NCBI GenBank assembly: GCA_964583335.1
Contig: CAZOVG010000005.1
Location: 157,358-221,357, forward strand
Direction: 5' to 3'
Length of the DNA: 64,000 bases
Source of the DNA: JAGNKE01 sp964583335
GTDB lineage: Bacteria; Pseudomonadota; Alphaproteobacteria; Micavibrionales; Micavibrionaceae
Made by a program: the position numbers and the translations under genes. The notes under the pieces are model-generated. The model was not told where the DNA came from. It worked only from the letters and a program-made list of their open reading frames with translations, and did not search any database. This document shows, in pieces, positions 16,258 through 25,037 of the stretch (the stretch's first letter is position 1; each line of letters begins with the position of its first letter).

Positions 16258-17870
16258 GTTCTATTTTTAAGCTTATAAACGTCGTAGGTTAGAATCAGGC
16301 TTTGGTTAAGGCTGGTGCCGCGGAAGTATTCGGCGCGGTCAAATTCAAAAGTTCCGGATTTTTCGTAATTTTTTTCGAAGAGCGCCTTGAACCTTTCGTT
16401 GGATGAAAAAAAATCTACGAAATTCAGGAATTCGCCTTTGCCCATGATGTCGATATTTGTGCCTATCAGAAGCACTTGTGGTTTGAAATAACCCAGATCC
16501 TCTGCGGCGAATAAGGAAAATCTCTCTTTTGCGGCCGTTAATTTTTCAATGCTCAGAGATACGGGGCCACTGTTTTTATGCGTGTCCATCTGTTTGAGTA
16601 GGCGCGGCAGGAACCAGTAACTTGGGTAACGGCTGCCGTGCGTATAGCCGCTATAGAAGGCTGTCGGATTCATAATTTCAAGGTCGCCGTGGAATGCGAA
16701 AAATGTACACGGCTTGGGACAATTCTCATCGAGAAAACGTGCAACGGGCATTTTCCTGATTTCGTATCCTTTGGGAAAGTTCCAAGCAGGCTTGATCAGT
16801 AATCCGACCCCGCCGAATATGGCTACGGGTGCCAGTAACAGGGCGATGATTGCGCGCTTGCCCATCCAGCGTTGGAGGCGGAACATTATCGTCATAGACA
16901 AAGCGATGATAAAAATTCCGAAGGCGGGCATGAGATGGTTGTAAAAACCCTTCATTTGAACCAGCAAGGGAACGAGGCTCAGGACGGCGCATGCATACAG
17001 GGCGACCAGCAGGCGCTTTTGGGGTTTTTTCAAATCTTCCATAAAGAGTTCAAGAAATAGAAAGGCCAGATACGCGACGAAATGCGGCTGGAACAGGCGA
17101 AGCGTGTTCGCTTTATCGGAGCTGCCTAGATAATAGTCGACAACATCGGGGAGGATGATCGAAATATAATCTCCAAAGAAGAGAAAAACGATCGCTGCGT
17201 AGAGGACCGTTCCGATCGAGAGGGCCAGAAAGTCCGGGTCTTTGAGAATACGCAGTGTACGGTGCGCGATTAGGCGGTGCAAAAGCAAGGCCGCGGGTAT
17301 TAAGCCGTATTGCGGCTTTATCAGGACGGCGATCGCACCGCAGATCATGATTGGCCAAAGGAGCGCCCGCGGCAGAGGGATTTTTTCCGTAAGCGCGATC
17401 TGCGCCAGAAAGAACGGTATGAGCGCCATAAGCATCAGGTGCTCGCGGTCCATGAAGTAAATGGCGCTAAGGCTTGTCAGGGCCGCAGTTTGCGCGAGCA
17501 AGAAGGTCGTGCGTTCGGCGCTGTTCAGGCATTCAAACCGGGCAAGGATTTTTCCGCTGGCGATGAGGCTGAGCAGCAGCATCGTGAGGGTCACAAGCAG
17601 TGGACCGATCTCCGGGGGCAGACCGAAGGTTTTCATGACGAGTATGTGAGGGGCGTACAGGAGTATCGTGAGCGGCGGATTCGTCTCGTAAATCGCCTGA
17701 ACCAGCGGTTGGCCCTCGATCATGCGGTCCGCGGCTGTCAAGAGCCACGCGACATTGCCATTGATCATCGCCTGCGTATGGACATACGCCCAAGGCGCCA
17801 GCATTATCAGGGCGATCAGCCAGCCGCCGATCAGAACGCCGACATTCGTCTTTTGTTCATGGGGCGGCAT
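16194..17870 (-). CDS. Membrane GT-C-like protein, paralogue 2
   Basis: A 558-residue multi-pass protein when started at the ATG at 17870, which lies inside the last codons of the upstream paralogue (14-base overlap). It repeats the family pattern: AWLLTAADRMIEGQ then IYETNPPLTILLYAP, MDREHLMLM, VLIKPQYGLIP and FGDY...LPDVVDYYLG. Its C-terminal soluble part shares SNERFKALFEKNYEKSGTF and the following RGTSLNQ with paralogue 3 (DNTEFKAFIEKYEKTGEF), so these two are the closest pair. The 3' end overlaps gtrA on the other strand by 64 bases. Probable polyprenyl-phosphate-sugar-dependent glycosyltransferase; substrate unknown. Confidence 0.7.
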   Translation of the reverse strand: MPPHEQKTNVGVLIGGWLIALIMLAPWAYVHTQAMINGNVAWLLTAADRMIEGQPLVQAIYETNPPLTILLYAPHILVMKTFGLPPEIGPLLVTLTMLLLSLIASGKILARFECLNSAERTTFLLAQTAALTSLSAIYFMDREHLMLMALIPFFLAQIALTEKIPLPRALLWPIMICGAIAVLIKPQYGLIPAALLLHRLIAHRTLRILKDPDFLALSIGTVLYAAIVFLFFGDYISIILPDVVDYYLGSSDKANTLRLFQPHFVAYLAFLFLELFMEDLKKPQKRLLVALYACAVLSLVPLLVQMKGFYNHLMPAFGIFIIALSMTIMFRLQRWMGKRAIIALLLAPVAIFGGVGLLIKPAWNFPKGYEIRKMPVARFLDENCPKPCTFFAFHGDLEIMNPTAFYSGYTHGSRYPSYWFLPRLLKQMDTHKNSGPVSLSIEKLTAAKERFSLFAAEDLGYFKPQVLLIGTNIDIMGKGEFLNFVDFFSSNERFKALFEKNYEKSGTFEFDRAEYFRGTSLNQSLILTYDVYKLKNRTQGEEESESDAGLKTNNQDPM

Positions 17871-19476
17871 TATAATTTTCTTTGCGCTTATAGATATCCC
17901 AGCGCATTTCATAAGGGTAATCAAGAGACGTGCCGCTGAAATAAGGCTTCCTTTCGGTTACAAACTCCCCCGTCTTTTCGTATTTTTCAATAAACGCCTT
18001 AAATTCTGTGTTGTCTGAAAAGTATTCAAAAAAGTTAAAATAGGGTCCGCGATTTTCGGGAGGGTCTTTGTAAATCATGAGAATATTGGGTTTGAATTTT
18101 GTGAAATCCTCCGCAACATTCCGAGCAAATCGTTCTTTGTCCGCTTTGCGTCTTGCGTTGTATTCCTCGGTCTTTAGAAGTTTCGGCGGTATGCCATAAT
18201 GAAATTCCATCACAGGATAAAACCAGAAAGCCGGAAAGCGGCTTGCGTAACTGTCGCCTATGTAAAGGCTTGTCTGGGTGTTCAGGGATATATGAGGGTA
18301 AGTCATGAAAAATGAGCAAGGTTCTCCGCATTCTGCTTGAATGAATTTAGTCAATGGGGCGTTGAGAAAGAATTCATGAGTCGTATAGAGCGATGTGAAG
18401 TTATAAGCCTTGTAAAGTGCAGGTGTCAGTATTAGCAAGCAACCCAGCGTACATAGGGCGGTATGGCATTCTCTCTCCTTTAGCAGATATCTCATGCCTG
18501 AAAAGCAGGTCAGCGAAGTCGCGATCAGGAAAAACGTCTTTCCGGGAATTATTTGATAATAAAATCCTTTGCCCTGGATGTAGAACGCGAACATGCCTGA
18601 GGCAGCGCCCATCCAACATGCGGTATAGAAATAAAGTTTATCGGGGTTGTGTTTCTTGAAACCTAAGTACGCCAATATGCCTAGGACAAAAGTCGGCACG
18701 ATATAAGGCGCGATGAATTTGTGAACGTCATCAGTATTGTTGTAGGGAAGGTAATAGTTAACAACATCAGGAAATACTACTGTAAAGAAATCAGGGAAAT
18801 ACAGGTGTAGCGTTAAAGCATAAATAATGCATGCGGCGGCGAGATACACGAAGTCGCTGTCGAAGATTACGGTTATTCGCCTTTGTGCGAGCATGCGGTG
18901 GGCTATCAACAGCGTCGGCAGAAGGCCATAGTGCGGCTTAACCATTATCATCAGGGCTCCGAAAGCCAGAATGAAATGCTTAACCAAAGGGGGAATGGTA
19001 ATATTTCTTGTGATCGCCACTTGTATCAAAAAAAGCGGAATCGCAGTGATAACGATGAGATGGTCACGTTGAGAGAAGTCATACTGAGGCGATATGACTA
19101 CCGCCGTGGCGTAAGCCGCCATGAACAGCAGCTGTTCTTCGCCGCTCAGGAAGGGCATGCGCCTGATCAATATGTGTGTGCAGACCGTGCACACAAAAAT
19201 CAGGGTAAAAATCGTCGTGTAGATGCTGTAATAAATTTCTAGAGAGGTTATGTCGCTCAGGACAACCGAGGGAACGTATATGAGTATGCTGAGCGGCGGG
19301 TTGGTGTCGTAGCATCCTTCCGTGAGCGGGATGCCCTTATACAGCCGTAATGCGCAGGAGGTTAGCCAAGACGTATCGGGGTGGATGCTGATGTTCGACA
19401 GGCGCAGTGCCACGACGACCGTAATTATGTATAAAATAAAATGCTGTATTAGCAGTATTTTATTTTGCTCTCTCAT
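17857..19476 (-). CDS. Membrane GT-C-like protein, paralogue 3
   Basis: A 539-residue multi-pass protein with the same order of motifs as the other two: SWLTSCALRLYKGI then CYDTNPPLSILIYVP near residue 45, QRDHLIV near residue 140, MVKPHYGLLP near residue 175 and FPDVVNYYLP near residue 230. The acidic residue before TNPP is Asp rather than Glu. The region is clearly richer in A and T than clpX: a 60-base sample at 18721 has 22 G or C, against 37 in clpX at 20041. That hints at a recent arrival. The start codon overlaps the clpX stop by one base (TAATG), so translation is probably coupled to clpX. Confidence 0.7.
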   Translation of the reverse strand: MREQNKILLIQHFILYIITVVVALRLSNISIHPDTSWLTSCALRLYKGIPLTEGCYDTNPPLSILIYVPSVVLSDITSLEIYYSIYTTIFTLIFVCTVCTHILIRRMPFLSGEEQLLFMAAYATAVVISPQYDFSQRDHLIVITAIPLFLIQVAITRNITIPPLVKHFILAFGALMIMVKPHYGLLPTLLIAHRMLAQRRITVIFDSDFVYLAAACIIYALTLHLYFPDFFTVVFPDVVNYYLPYNNTDDVHKFIAPYIVPTFVLGILAYLGFKKHNPDKLYFYTACWMGAASGMFAFYIQGKGFYYQIIPGKTFFLIATSLTCFSGMRYLLKERECHTALCTLGCLLILTPALYKAYNFTSLYTTHEFFLNAPLTKFIQAECGEPCSFFMTYPHISLNTQTSLYIGDSYASRFPAFWFYPVMEFHYGIPPKLLKTEEYNARRKADKERFARNVAEDFTKFKPNILMIYKDPPENRGPYFNFFEYFSDNTEFKAFIEKYEKTGEFVTERKPYFSGTSLDYPYEMRWDIYKRKENYNAAP

Positions 19477-20774
19477 TATTTCTTAGCCGAGGCGACCTCT
19501 TTTTTTTTGCCGGTGCTGGGCTTGTCCTTGCCCTTTTCCGCGATGACATAGACGGGTGCCTTGTTTTCGTTCACCGTGTCTTCGCTGACGACGACTTCGG
19601 TTACATCTTCGCGGTCAGGAATTTCGAACATGGAGTCGAGCAGAAGGTTTTCGATGATCGAGCGGAGACCGCGCGCACCGGTTTTGCGTTCGATCGCTTT
19701 CTTGGAAATCGCCTTGAGGGCGTCGTCCTTGAAGTTGAGTTCTACGCCTTCCATCTCGAACAGTTTTTTGTACTGTTTGACGAGAGCGTTCTTGGGTTCC
19801 GTCAAAATCTGGATCAGCGCCTTTTCGTCGAGGTCTTCGAGCGTTGCGATGATCGGCAGACGGCCGACGAATTCGGGGATCAGGCCGTATTTCAGAAGGT
19901 CTTCGGGTTCCAGATCCTTGAAGAGCTGGCCCGCCGTGCGTTCGTCCACGGCTTTTACGTCCGCGCCGAAGCCGATGGTTGTGCCCCGTCCGCGCGCCGC
20001 GATGACCTTTTCGAGGCCGGAGAACGCGCCGCCGCAGATGAAGAGGATGTTGGAGGTGTCAACCTGCAGGAATTCCTGCTGCGGGTGTTTGCGGCCGCCC
20101 TGCGGGGGGACGCTGGCCACCGTGCCTTCCATCAGTTTCAGCAGGGCTTGCTGCACCCCTTCGCCGGAGACGTCGCGGGTGATGGAGGGGTTGTCGGATT
20201 TACGGGAAATCTTGTCGATCTCGTCGATATACACAATGCCCTTTTGCGCGCGCTCGACGTTGTAATCGGAGGCTTGCAGAAGTTTGAGCACGATGTTTTC
20301 CACGTCTTCGCCCACATAACCGGCCTCGGTCAGGGTCGTGGCATCGGCCATGGTGAAGGGGACATCGAGGATACGGGCCAGAGTCTGGGCGAGCAGCGTC
20401 TTGCCGCAACCCGTCGGGCCGACCAGAAGAATGTTGGATTTCGCGAGTTCGACATCGCCGGAGCCGCTGCTGCCGTGTTCGAGGCGCTTATAGTGGTTGT
20501 GAACGGCGACGGAGAGGACGCGTTTTGCGCCTTCCTGCCCGATCACGTAATCGTCGAGGACGGCCTTGATCTCGCCGGGGGAGGGAATCCCCTCGCCAGG
20601 GCGGACAAGCTGGGTTTTGTCTTCTTCACGGATGATGTCCATGCAAAGTTCGACGCACTCATTGCAAATGAACACGTTGGGACCCGCGATCAGCTTGCGC
20701 ACTTCGTGCTGGCTTTTGCCGCAGAAGGAGCAATACAGCGTATTTTTGGAGTCGCCGGTTCCGGAGGTCGTCAT
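19476..20774 (-). CDS. clpX: ATP-dependent Clp protease ATP-binding subunit ClpX
   Basis: AAA+ unfoldase that feeds substrates to ClpP. The N-terminal zinc-binding domain has CSFCGKSQ and CNECVELC; the Walker A loop is GPTGCGKT, Walker B is VYIDEIDKI, and the pore and ClpP-binding regions (GYVGED, then IGF) are in place. Length 432 residues is typical. The C-terminus ends in a Lys/Ala-rich tail. The usual upstream gene clpP is not in this window: the gene directly upstream, sufE, is divergent. Downstream, a GT-C gene overlaps the stop codon, which is an unusual neighbour for clpX. Confidence 0.97.
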   Translation of the reverse strand: MTTSGTGDSKNTLYCSFCGKSQHEVRKLIAGPNVFICNECVELCMDIIREEDKTQLVRPGEGIPSPGEIKAVLDDYVIGQEGAKRVLSVAVHNHYKRLEHGSSGSGDVELAKSNILLVGPTGCGKTLLAQTLARILDVPFTMADATTLTEAGYVGEDVENIVLKLLQASDYNVERAQKGIVYIDEIDKISRKSDNPSITRDVSGEGVQQALLKLMEGTVASVPPQGGRKHPQQEFLQVDTSNILFICGGAFSGLEKVIAARGRGTTIGFGADVKAVDERTAGQLFKDLEPEDLLKYGLIPEFVGRLPIIATLEDLDEKALIQILTEPKNALVKQYKKLFEMEGVELNFKDDALKAISKKAIERKTGARGLRSIIENLLLDSMFEIPDREDVTEVVVSEDTVNENKAPVYVIAEKGKDKPSTGKKKEVASAKK

Positions 20775-20937
20775 GGCTGGACTTTCTGTCTGAAGTGAAT
20801 CAACTCTAACCTCAATCTGCCAAGAGCGGCGGGCCTGTGCAAGCCCTTAAGTGCGAGACTGCTCATTTTCATCCCCCGCCTGCGGAGAAGTCACAGGACT
20901 ATAGAGGTTGCGCCATGGAACCACAATACGATACAAG

Positions 20938-20966
20938 TTGTCACTACTCCGTTAACGGAATTTACA
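20938..20966 (+). promoter_or_regulatory. Possible promoter with a 12-base palindrome, upstream of sufE
   Basis: A perfect palindrome TCCGTTAACGGA lies at 20948-20959 in the gap between divergent clpX and sufE. It falls between TTGTCA (20938-20943) and TTTACA (20961-20966), 17 bases apart, which could be a weak -35/-10 pair reading into sufE 22 bases further on. A repressor site overlapping the promoter is my inference; no known regulator consensus is claimed. Confidence 0.35.
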
Positions 20967-20988
20967 TATTATTAAAAATGCACTGCGC

Positions 20989-21396
20989 ATGACCGAGACT
21001 CTGGAAAATATTGTCGAGAATTTCTCGCTGTTCGATGATTGGGAAGAGCGTTACCGCTACCTCATTGATCTCGGGCGCGGGTTGCCGCACATGGACGAGG
21101 CGCTGCGGACCGATTCCCACCTCGTGCCGGGGTGTACGTCCCGCGTGTGGATGGTGGCGGTGCGTCGGCCGGACGGGACGTTCCAGTTCGAGGCGGACAG
21201 CGACGCGCATATCGTGCGCGGGCTGATCGCGCTTCTGCTTTCGGCCTATCAAGGCAAAAGCGCGGCGGAGATTTTGGCCACGGATATCGCGGATATCTTC
21301 AAGACGATCGGGCTGGACCAGCATTTGAGCCCCAGCCGCCGGAACGGGTTTTACGCGATGGTTGAGCGCATCCGCGCGGATGCGGGGCGGGCGTAG
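20989..21396 (+). CDS. sufE: SufE family cysteine-desulfurase sulfur acceptor
   Basis: Takes sulfur from the SufS desulfurase and passes it to the SufBCD scaffold for iron-sulfur cluster assembly. The 135-residue protein has the family start ENFSLFDDWEERYRYLIDLGRGLP and the active-site cysteine at residue 49 in LVPGCTSRVW, with the downstream DADAHIVRGLIALLL and LSPSRRNGFYAMVERI regions in the expected order. No other suf genes are nearby. It begins 22 bases after a possible promoter and is followed by an AT-rich lipoprotein gene. Confidence 0.95.
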   Translation: MTETLENIVENFSLFDDWEERYRYLIDLGRGLPHMDEALRTDSHLVPGCTSRVWMVAVRRPDGTFQFEADSDAHIVRGLIALLLSAYQGKSAAEILATDIADIFKTIGLDQHLSPSRRNGFYAMVERIRADAGRA

Positions 21397-21433
21397 TTCG
21401 CTTAAGTTGGTTTTTTATGCTAATTGTAGTTAT

Positions 21434-22084
21434 ATGAAGCCTTTAGCATCCCTCATAATCTGCGCGTTCTGTTTTTTTCTGAGCGCTTGTGGCGTTCCTA
21501 AAATCCGGTATGAGGGCATGGACCTGCACGAGACTGATGAAGTCGTTGCAATCGTTATGTATCATAACAACGAGCCGGAGGATTTTACCGAGCTTCCCGG
21601 CAGTTTTGTGGTCAAGATCAGTTCTGAAACCCCTATTTTTTCTTATGCAAGGAAGAATGATTTTTGGGTTCAGGACCAGCTAAATATTTGTGGTACAAAC
21701 ATAACAATTAAGGCTTGGTCTAAAGTCGATCCTCCTGATTATGAAACCGATCCCAAGGTTGGGGATCGGTATCAATACTCCTATTTGTTCAAATACAAAT
21801 ACGATGAAACCTCAGATTATTTCAGGCCGCCTTACACTGAGCATGATCAGAAAGTTTTCAATCTTTTGAAGAATCCGCAGCGTTTATGTATGAATTTAAG
21901 GTTCGCAAGATATCTGATTACTTTCATACCCCGGCGCAGTAACATTCTTGAATTTGAGATTCCGCCCGATGTGATGGAAAAGGTTCGCGCATACGACAAG
22001 AGCCATCCACCTGACCCGGCTAAAAAAGCCAAGCTTTGTACCTGTAATTATGGGAAAGATTGCGCAGGGTCAGATATACCCTGA
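21434..22084 (+). CDS. Putative lipoprotein of unknown function
   Basis: The ATG at 21434 gives 216 residues with a lipoprotein signal: Met-Lys, a hydrophobic core and the lipobox LSAC with the cysteine near residue 20. The mature part is rich in Asp, Tyr and Lys and has four more cysteines, two close together at the end (CTCNYGKDC). The gene is distinctly AT-rich compared with sufE (a 60-base sample at 21661 has 22 G or C), which suggests horizontal transfer or a lineage-specific gene. An earlier ATG at 21362 overlaps sufE and would bury the signal peptide, so I reject it. No known family is recognised. Confidence 0.6.
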   Translation: MKPLASLIICAFCFFLSACGVPKIRYEGMDLHETDEVVAIVMYHNNEPEDFTELPGSFVVKISSETPIFSYARKNDFWVQDQLNICGTNITIKAWSKVDPPDYETDPKVGDRYQYSYLFKYKYDETSDYFRPPYTEHDQKVFNLLKNPQRLCMNLRFARYLITFIPRRSNILEFEIPPDVMEKVRAYDKSHPPDPAKKAKLCTCNYGKDCAGSDIP

Positions 22085-22087
22085 TAA

Positions 22088-22849
22088 TCACTCCGCCTTT
22101 TTCTCAGGCGCGGGTTGAGGGGCGGGTTCGGGCTGTGTTTCTTCCGCGGGTTTGACCGGATTTTTCGCGGCTTCCTCGGCGGCTTTCTTTTCGGCCTCAA
22201 GCCTTTGGGTTTTTTCCTCTTCGGTTTCCTGATAGCCGATGGAGCGGAGGATTTCCGCGAAGTGGGCATCGGCCTCTTCGGAGGGTTCGCCCATCATTTC
22301 GGCCTGCACGGCGAGGATGGAGCGTTTGCCCACCCAGAGCTGCGCGACGAACACGGTATCGCCCATTCCGGCGCGGCCCCGCCCGATCATGCCGGCCTGT
22401 TTGAAGTTGGTTTCCTCGATCACGTTGGGTTCGTAGCCCTGCATGACCTCGCCCAGCGCCATGGATTCCACGGTCTGTTTCATCACTTCGGGGGTGTAGT
22501 CGGCGTATGCGCCCTCGGGCAGGGGGTTACAGATGATTTCGGCGCGGACGGTGGAGGACAGGCCGAAGACCTTTGTGTAGGAGACGAGATCGTAGCAGCG
22601 GTCGGGCGCTTCTTCCTCGCAGCGGCGGCTTTTGATCGGCTCGCCGGGGAAGGTGGCGAAGAAGTCGCAATATTCGGGCTGGTAGACCTGTGTTTCCAGC
22701 TTGACCTCTTCCTTGATGACTTCGGCAGGCAATTTCGGCGGTTCGTTGCCGGGGGCGGCGCGGAGCTTTTCGCGCTGCTGGGCTGCGGCGGGGGCGCCGA
22801 TGGATAAAAGCGCAAGGGCCAGAAGGAGGGCGCGGCGGGGGGCGGTCAT
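22088..22849 (-). CDS. Exported protein of unknown function
   Basis: The ATG at 22849 gives 253 residues with a clear Sec signal (PRRALLLALALLSIGAPAAA, cleavage near residue 24). The mature domain of about 180 residues has a cysteine-containing core (EYCDFFATFPGEPIKSRRC, then DRCYDLVSY, then EIICNPLP) that may form disulphides, and the last 45 residues are low-complexity Ala/Glu/Lys/Pro. It starts 14 bases after the hisS stop codon on the same strand, so it is probably in the hisS operon. No family or function is recognised. Confidence 0.65.
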   Translation of the reverse strand: MTAPRRALLLALALLSIGAPAAAQQREKLRAAPGNEPPKLPAEVIKEEVKLETQVYQPEYCDFFATFPGEPIKSRRCEEEAPDRCYDLVSYTKVFGLSSTVRAEIICNPLPEGAYADYTPEVMKQTVESMALGEVMQGYEPNVIEETNFKQAGMIGRGRAGMGDTVFVAQLWVGKRSILAVQAEMMGEPSEEADAHFAEILRSIGYQETEEEKTQRLEAEKKAAEEAAKNPVKPAEETQPEPAPQPAPEKKAE

Positions 22850-22863
22850 GCTCAATCTTTCTT

Positions 22864-24267
22864 TCACTCGTCTTTTTCCCATTTGTCCGGATCGGCCTTG
22901 GTTTGCGTTCCGGCCTGCATGTTTTTCACTTCGTGGTCCTTGCCATCCTCGAACGGCGGGAACCAGACATAGGGTATCCCTTTTTTCTCGGCGTAGGCAA
23001 GTTGTCTTGCGAGTTTCACGGGGTTATGGAAGGTCTCGACCTTGTGGCCCTGCGCGCGGAGTTTCTGCGCGGTTTCCATGGTGAGGGCGCGGCGTTCCTC
23101 GCTCGGCATCACCACCATGATGTCGGCGGGGGAGAGGCGGCCCGCCGGGAGCTTGCCCTGCTGGCGGAGGCGGTCGAAGAGGCGCGAGAAGCCGATGGAG
23201 ATTCCGACGCCCGGAAGATGCTTATTGATGTAATTGCCCGCGAGGTCGTCATACCGCCCGCCGGAGCAGATGGAGCCGTAGCCGGGATCGTCGAGGAAGA
23301 CCGTTTCGTAAACCGTGCCGGTGTAATAATCGAGGCCGCGCACGATGGAGAGGTCGGCGACGACGGAGCCGGGCGGCAGGTGTGAGAGTTGGTCGAGGAC
23401 GAAGGCGAGTTCTTCGATGCCTTGTTGCAAGAGTAAACTAGGCGGATATTCTTTAGAAAAACTCTGCATAGCTTGTCTAAAGTGTGAGCTATCTGTAAAT
23501 TTTTGTTGTGCTAATCTTGCCAGTTCGCCAGTGGCACGAGCTGATTTTTGGGCCACCTCAAAATCAATATTTAATGCTTCGATGCCTTTAATCATAAAGT
23601 CAGCGCCCTCTTGGGCAGTCATTTTATCGCATTTATCTAGAAGGCGGGTTATTGTTGTTATCAAATTAGGGTCAGTGACCTCTTGAGACTCTAAAAACCC
23701 AAGAAGTATCTTCCGGTTGCTGATCCTGATCTGGATATTATTTTTCTCCTTCTCCATGCCCGGCAGGGAGGAGAGGATTTCCCAGATGATCGCGGGCATT
23801 TCGGCGTCGAAGTGCAGGGGCAGGGAGTCGACGTTAATCACGTCGATGTCGCACTGATAAAACTCGCGGAAGCGTCCGGCCTGAGGCCTTTCGCCGCGCC
23901 ATACGCGCTGCATCTGATAGCGTTTGAAGGGGAAGACCAGTTCGTTGAAATGCTGGGCCGTGTAGCGGGCCAGGGGCACGGTCTGGTCGAAGTGCAGGGC
24001 GAGGCGGGCCTCTTTATCCCCTTCTTCCTTGTGGTAGCGATCCAGAACGTAAATTTCCTTGTCCACGTCGGCCTCGCCGTCGCCGCCCTTGGCCTTGAGC
24101 GCGTCCAGCAGCTCGACGGACGGGGTTTCGATGTTGCAGAAGCCGTAGCTCTCGAAAATGCGGCGGATATGGTCGAACCATTGAAGCTCCACGGCGCGGG
24201 TTTCGGGGAGCCATTCGGGGAAGCCGCTGATGGGCAGGGGTTTGAAGATTTTTTTCTTTTCGCTCAT
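22864..24267 (-). CDS. hisS: Histidyl-tRNA synthetase
   Basis: Charges tRNA-His with histidine. The ATG at 24267 is preceded by GAGGA at a good distance. Class II motif 1 lies near residue 40, motif 2 (FREFYQCDIDVI) near residue 135, the histidine-specific loops RGLDYYTGTVYE and GGRYDDLAG near residues 315 and 340, and the C-terminal anticodon-binding domain after residue 370. Length is about 467 residues. The segment for residues about 170-290, the insertion domain, is far more AT-rich than either flank: I count about 41 per cent G+C over 23401-23760 against 65-68 per cent in the 60 bases on each side. See findings. Confidence 0.95.
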   Translation of the reverse strand: MSEKKKIFKPLPISGFPEWLPETRAVELQWFDHIRRIFESYGFCNIETPSVELLDALKAKGGDGEADVDKEIYVLDRYHKEEGDKEARLALHFDQTVPLARYTAQHFNELVFPFKRYQMQRVWRGERPQAGRFREFYQCDIDVINVDSLPLHFDAEMPAIIWEILSSLPGMEKEKNNIQIRISNRKILLGFLESQEVTDPNLITTITRLLDKCDKMTAQEGADFMIKGIEALNIDFEVAQKSARATGELARLAQQKFTDSSHFRQAMQSFSKEYPPSLLLQQGIEELAFVLDQLSHLPPGSVVADLSIVRGLDYYTGTVYETVFLDDPGYGSICSGGRYDDLAGNYINKHLPGVGISIGFSRLFDRLRQQGKLPAGRLSPADIMVVMPSEERRALTMETAQKLRAQGHKVETFHNPVKLARQLAYAEKKGIPYVWFPPFEDGKDHEVKNMQAGTQTKADPDKWEKDE

Positions 24268-24409
24268 GGATTCCTCGCCGTGTTCTGCCTTGTTAGGGGA
24301 AATTCCGGCCTTATACAAGGGGTTTAAGGGCATTTTTATCGTGAAATCGGGGGCGGTTCTGGTGTATCCTTTGGCGGGGATTACGTAAGAATTCGTTTAA
24401 GGCACGCCT

Positions 24410-24931
24410 ATGGCACGCAACATTCAGCGCAGGGAACCTTCCAGCCCGTTCGAGCAAAAGTTCGTGGAGATCCTCAGCCTCCGCTACCCCGAGCTTGTGG
24501 AGCGGCTGAAGGCGCACCGGGTGACGCGGGAGGATAGCGCTCTTCTGACGCGTTTGACCTCCGAGTCGCAGGATATGAAACTGGCGGTTTGCCTGCATCT
24601 GGCGAAGTTTGCGCCGGAGGGCAGCGCGCCCCGGCAATATGCCGACAGGCATCTGCACCATTTCGTCGAGCAATGTTTCCTTCACGACCATCCGCATACG
24701 GAGGCCCTGATGGACGGTATGATTGCTTTTCTGGCCGGTACGCCAAAGGTCATGCGGCATTATGTCGATCTGATCCGTTCGTGGGAGACGACCGATACGC
24801 TTCTGGCCCGGGTGTTCCATACCGGGAGTGGCGGGGATTCCGGTAAATCCGGCAGCGGGGACAAGGGCGGCACCGGAAACGGCGGCAGAAGCGAGCCTGA
24901 GGGCGGTCCCCCGGGGTTCGATCCGCTGTGA
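24410..24931 (+). CDS. Uncharacterised protein, tandem paralogue A
   Basis: A 173-residue, mostly helical, soluble protein without signal peptide. A 125-residue core (FEQKFVEILSLRYPELVERL through LARVF) is followed by a 45-residue Gly/Ser/Lys-rich disordered tail. The core shares its layout with the next gene, notably CLHLAKFAP near residue 63 and an acidic HPHTEALMDGMIAFL segment matching DPDTDLLVQGILGFV. No domain family is recognised. It is divergent from hisS, and its neighbour at 25038 reads in the same direction after a 106-base gap. Confidence 0.6.
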   Translation: MARNIQRREPSSPFEQKFVEILSLRYPELVERLKAHRVTREDSALLTRLTSESQDMKLAVCLHLAKFAPEGSAPRQYADRHLHHFVEQCFLHDHPHTEALMDGMIAFLAGTPKVMRHYVDLIRSWETTDTLLARVFHTGSGGDSGKSGSGDKGGTGNGGRSEPEGGPPGFDPL

Positions 24932-25037
24932 GTGCATCTCTATTTCAGCGTTTTTCTTGAATTTTCACCTTCATTCATGATAGTTATAGCCGCTGTGACC
25001 GCTGATACGCGGTCCTTGTGCGTTTCGGAGAAGGGTT

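Noticed and set aside
24932..25037. Short ORF between the two paralogues
   Set aside because: No ribosome-binding site, hydrophobic start followed by unrelated residues, and it overlaps the next gene in another frame.
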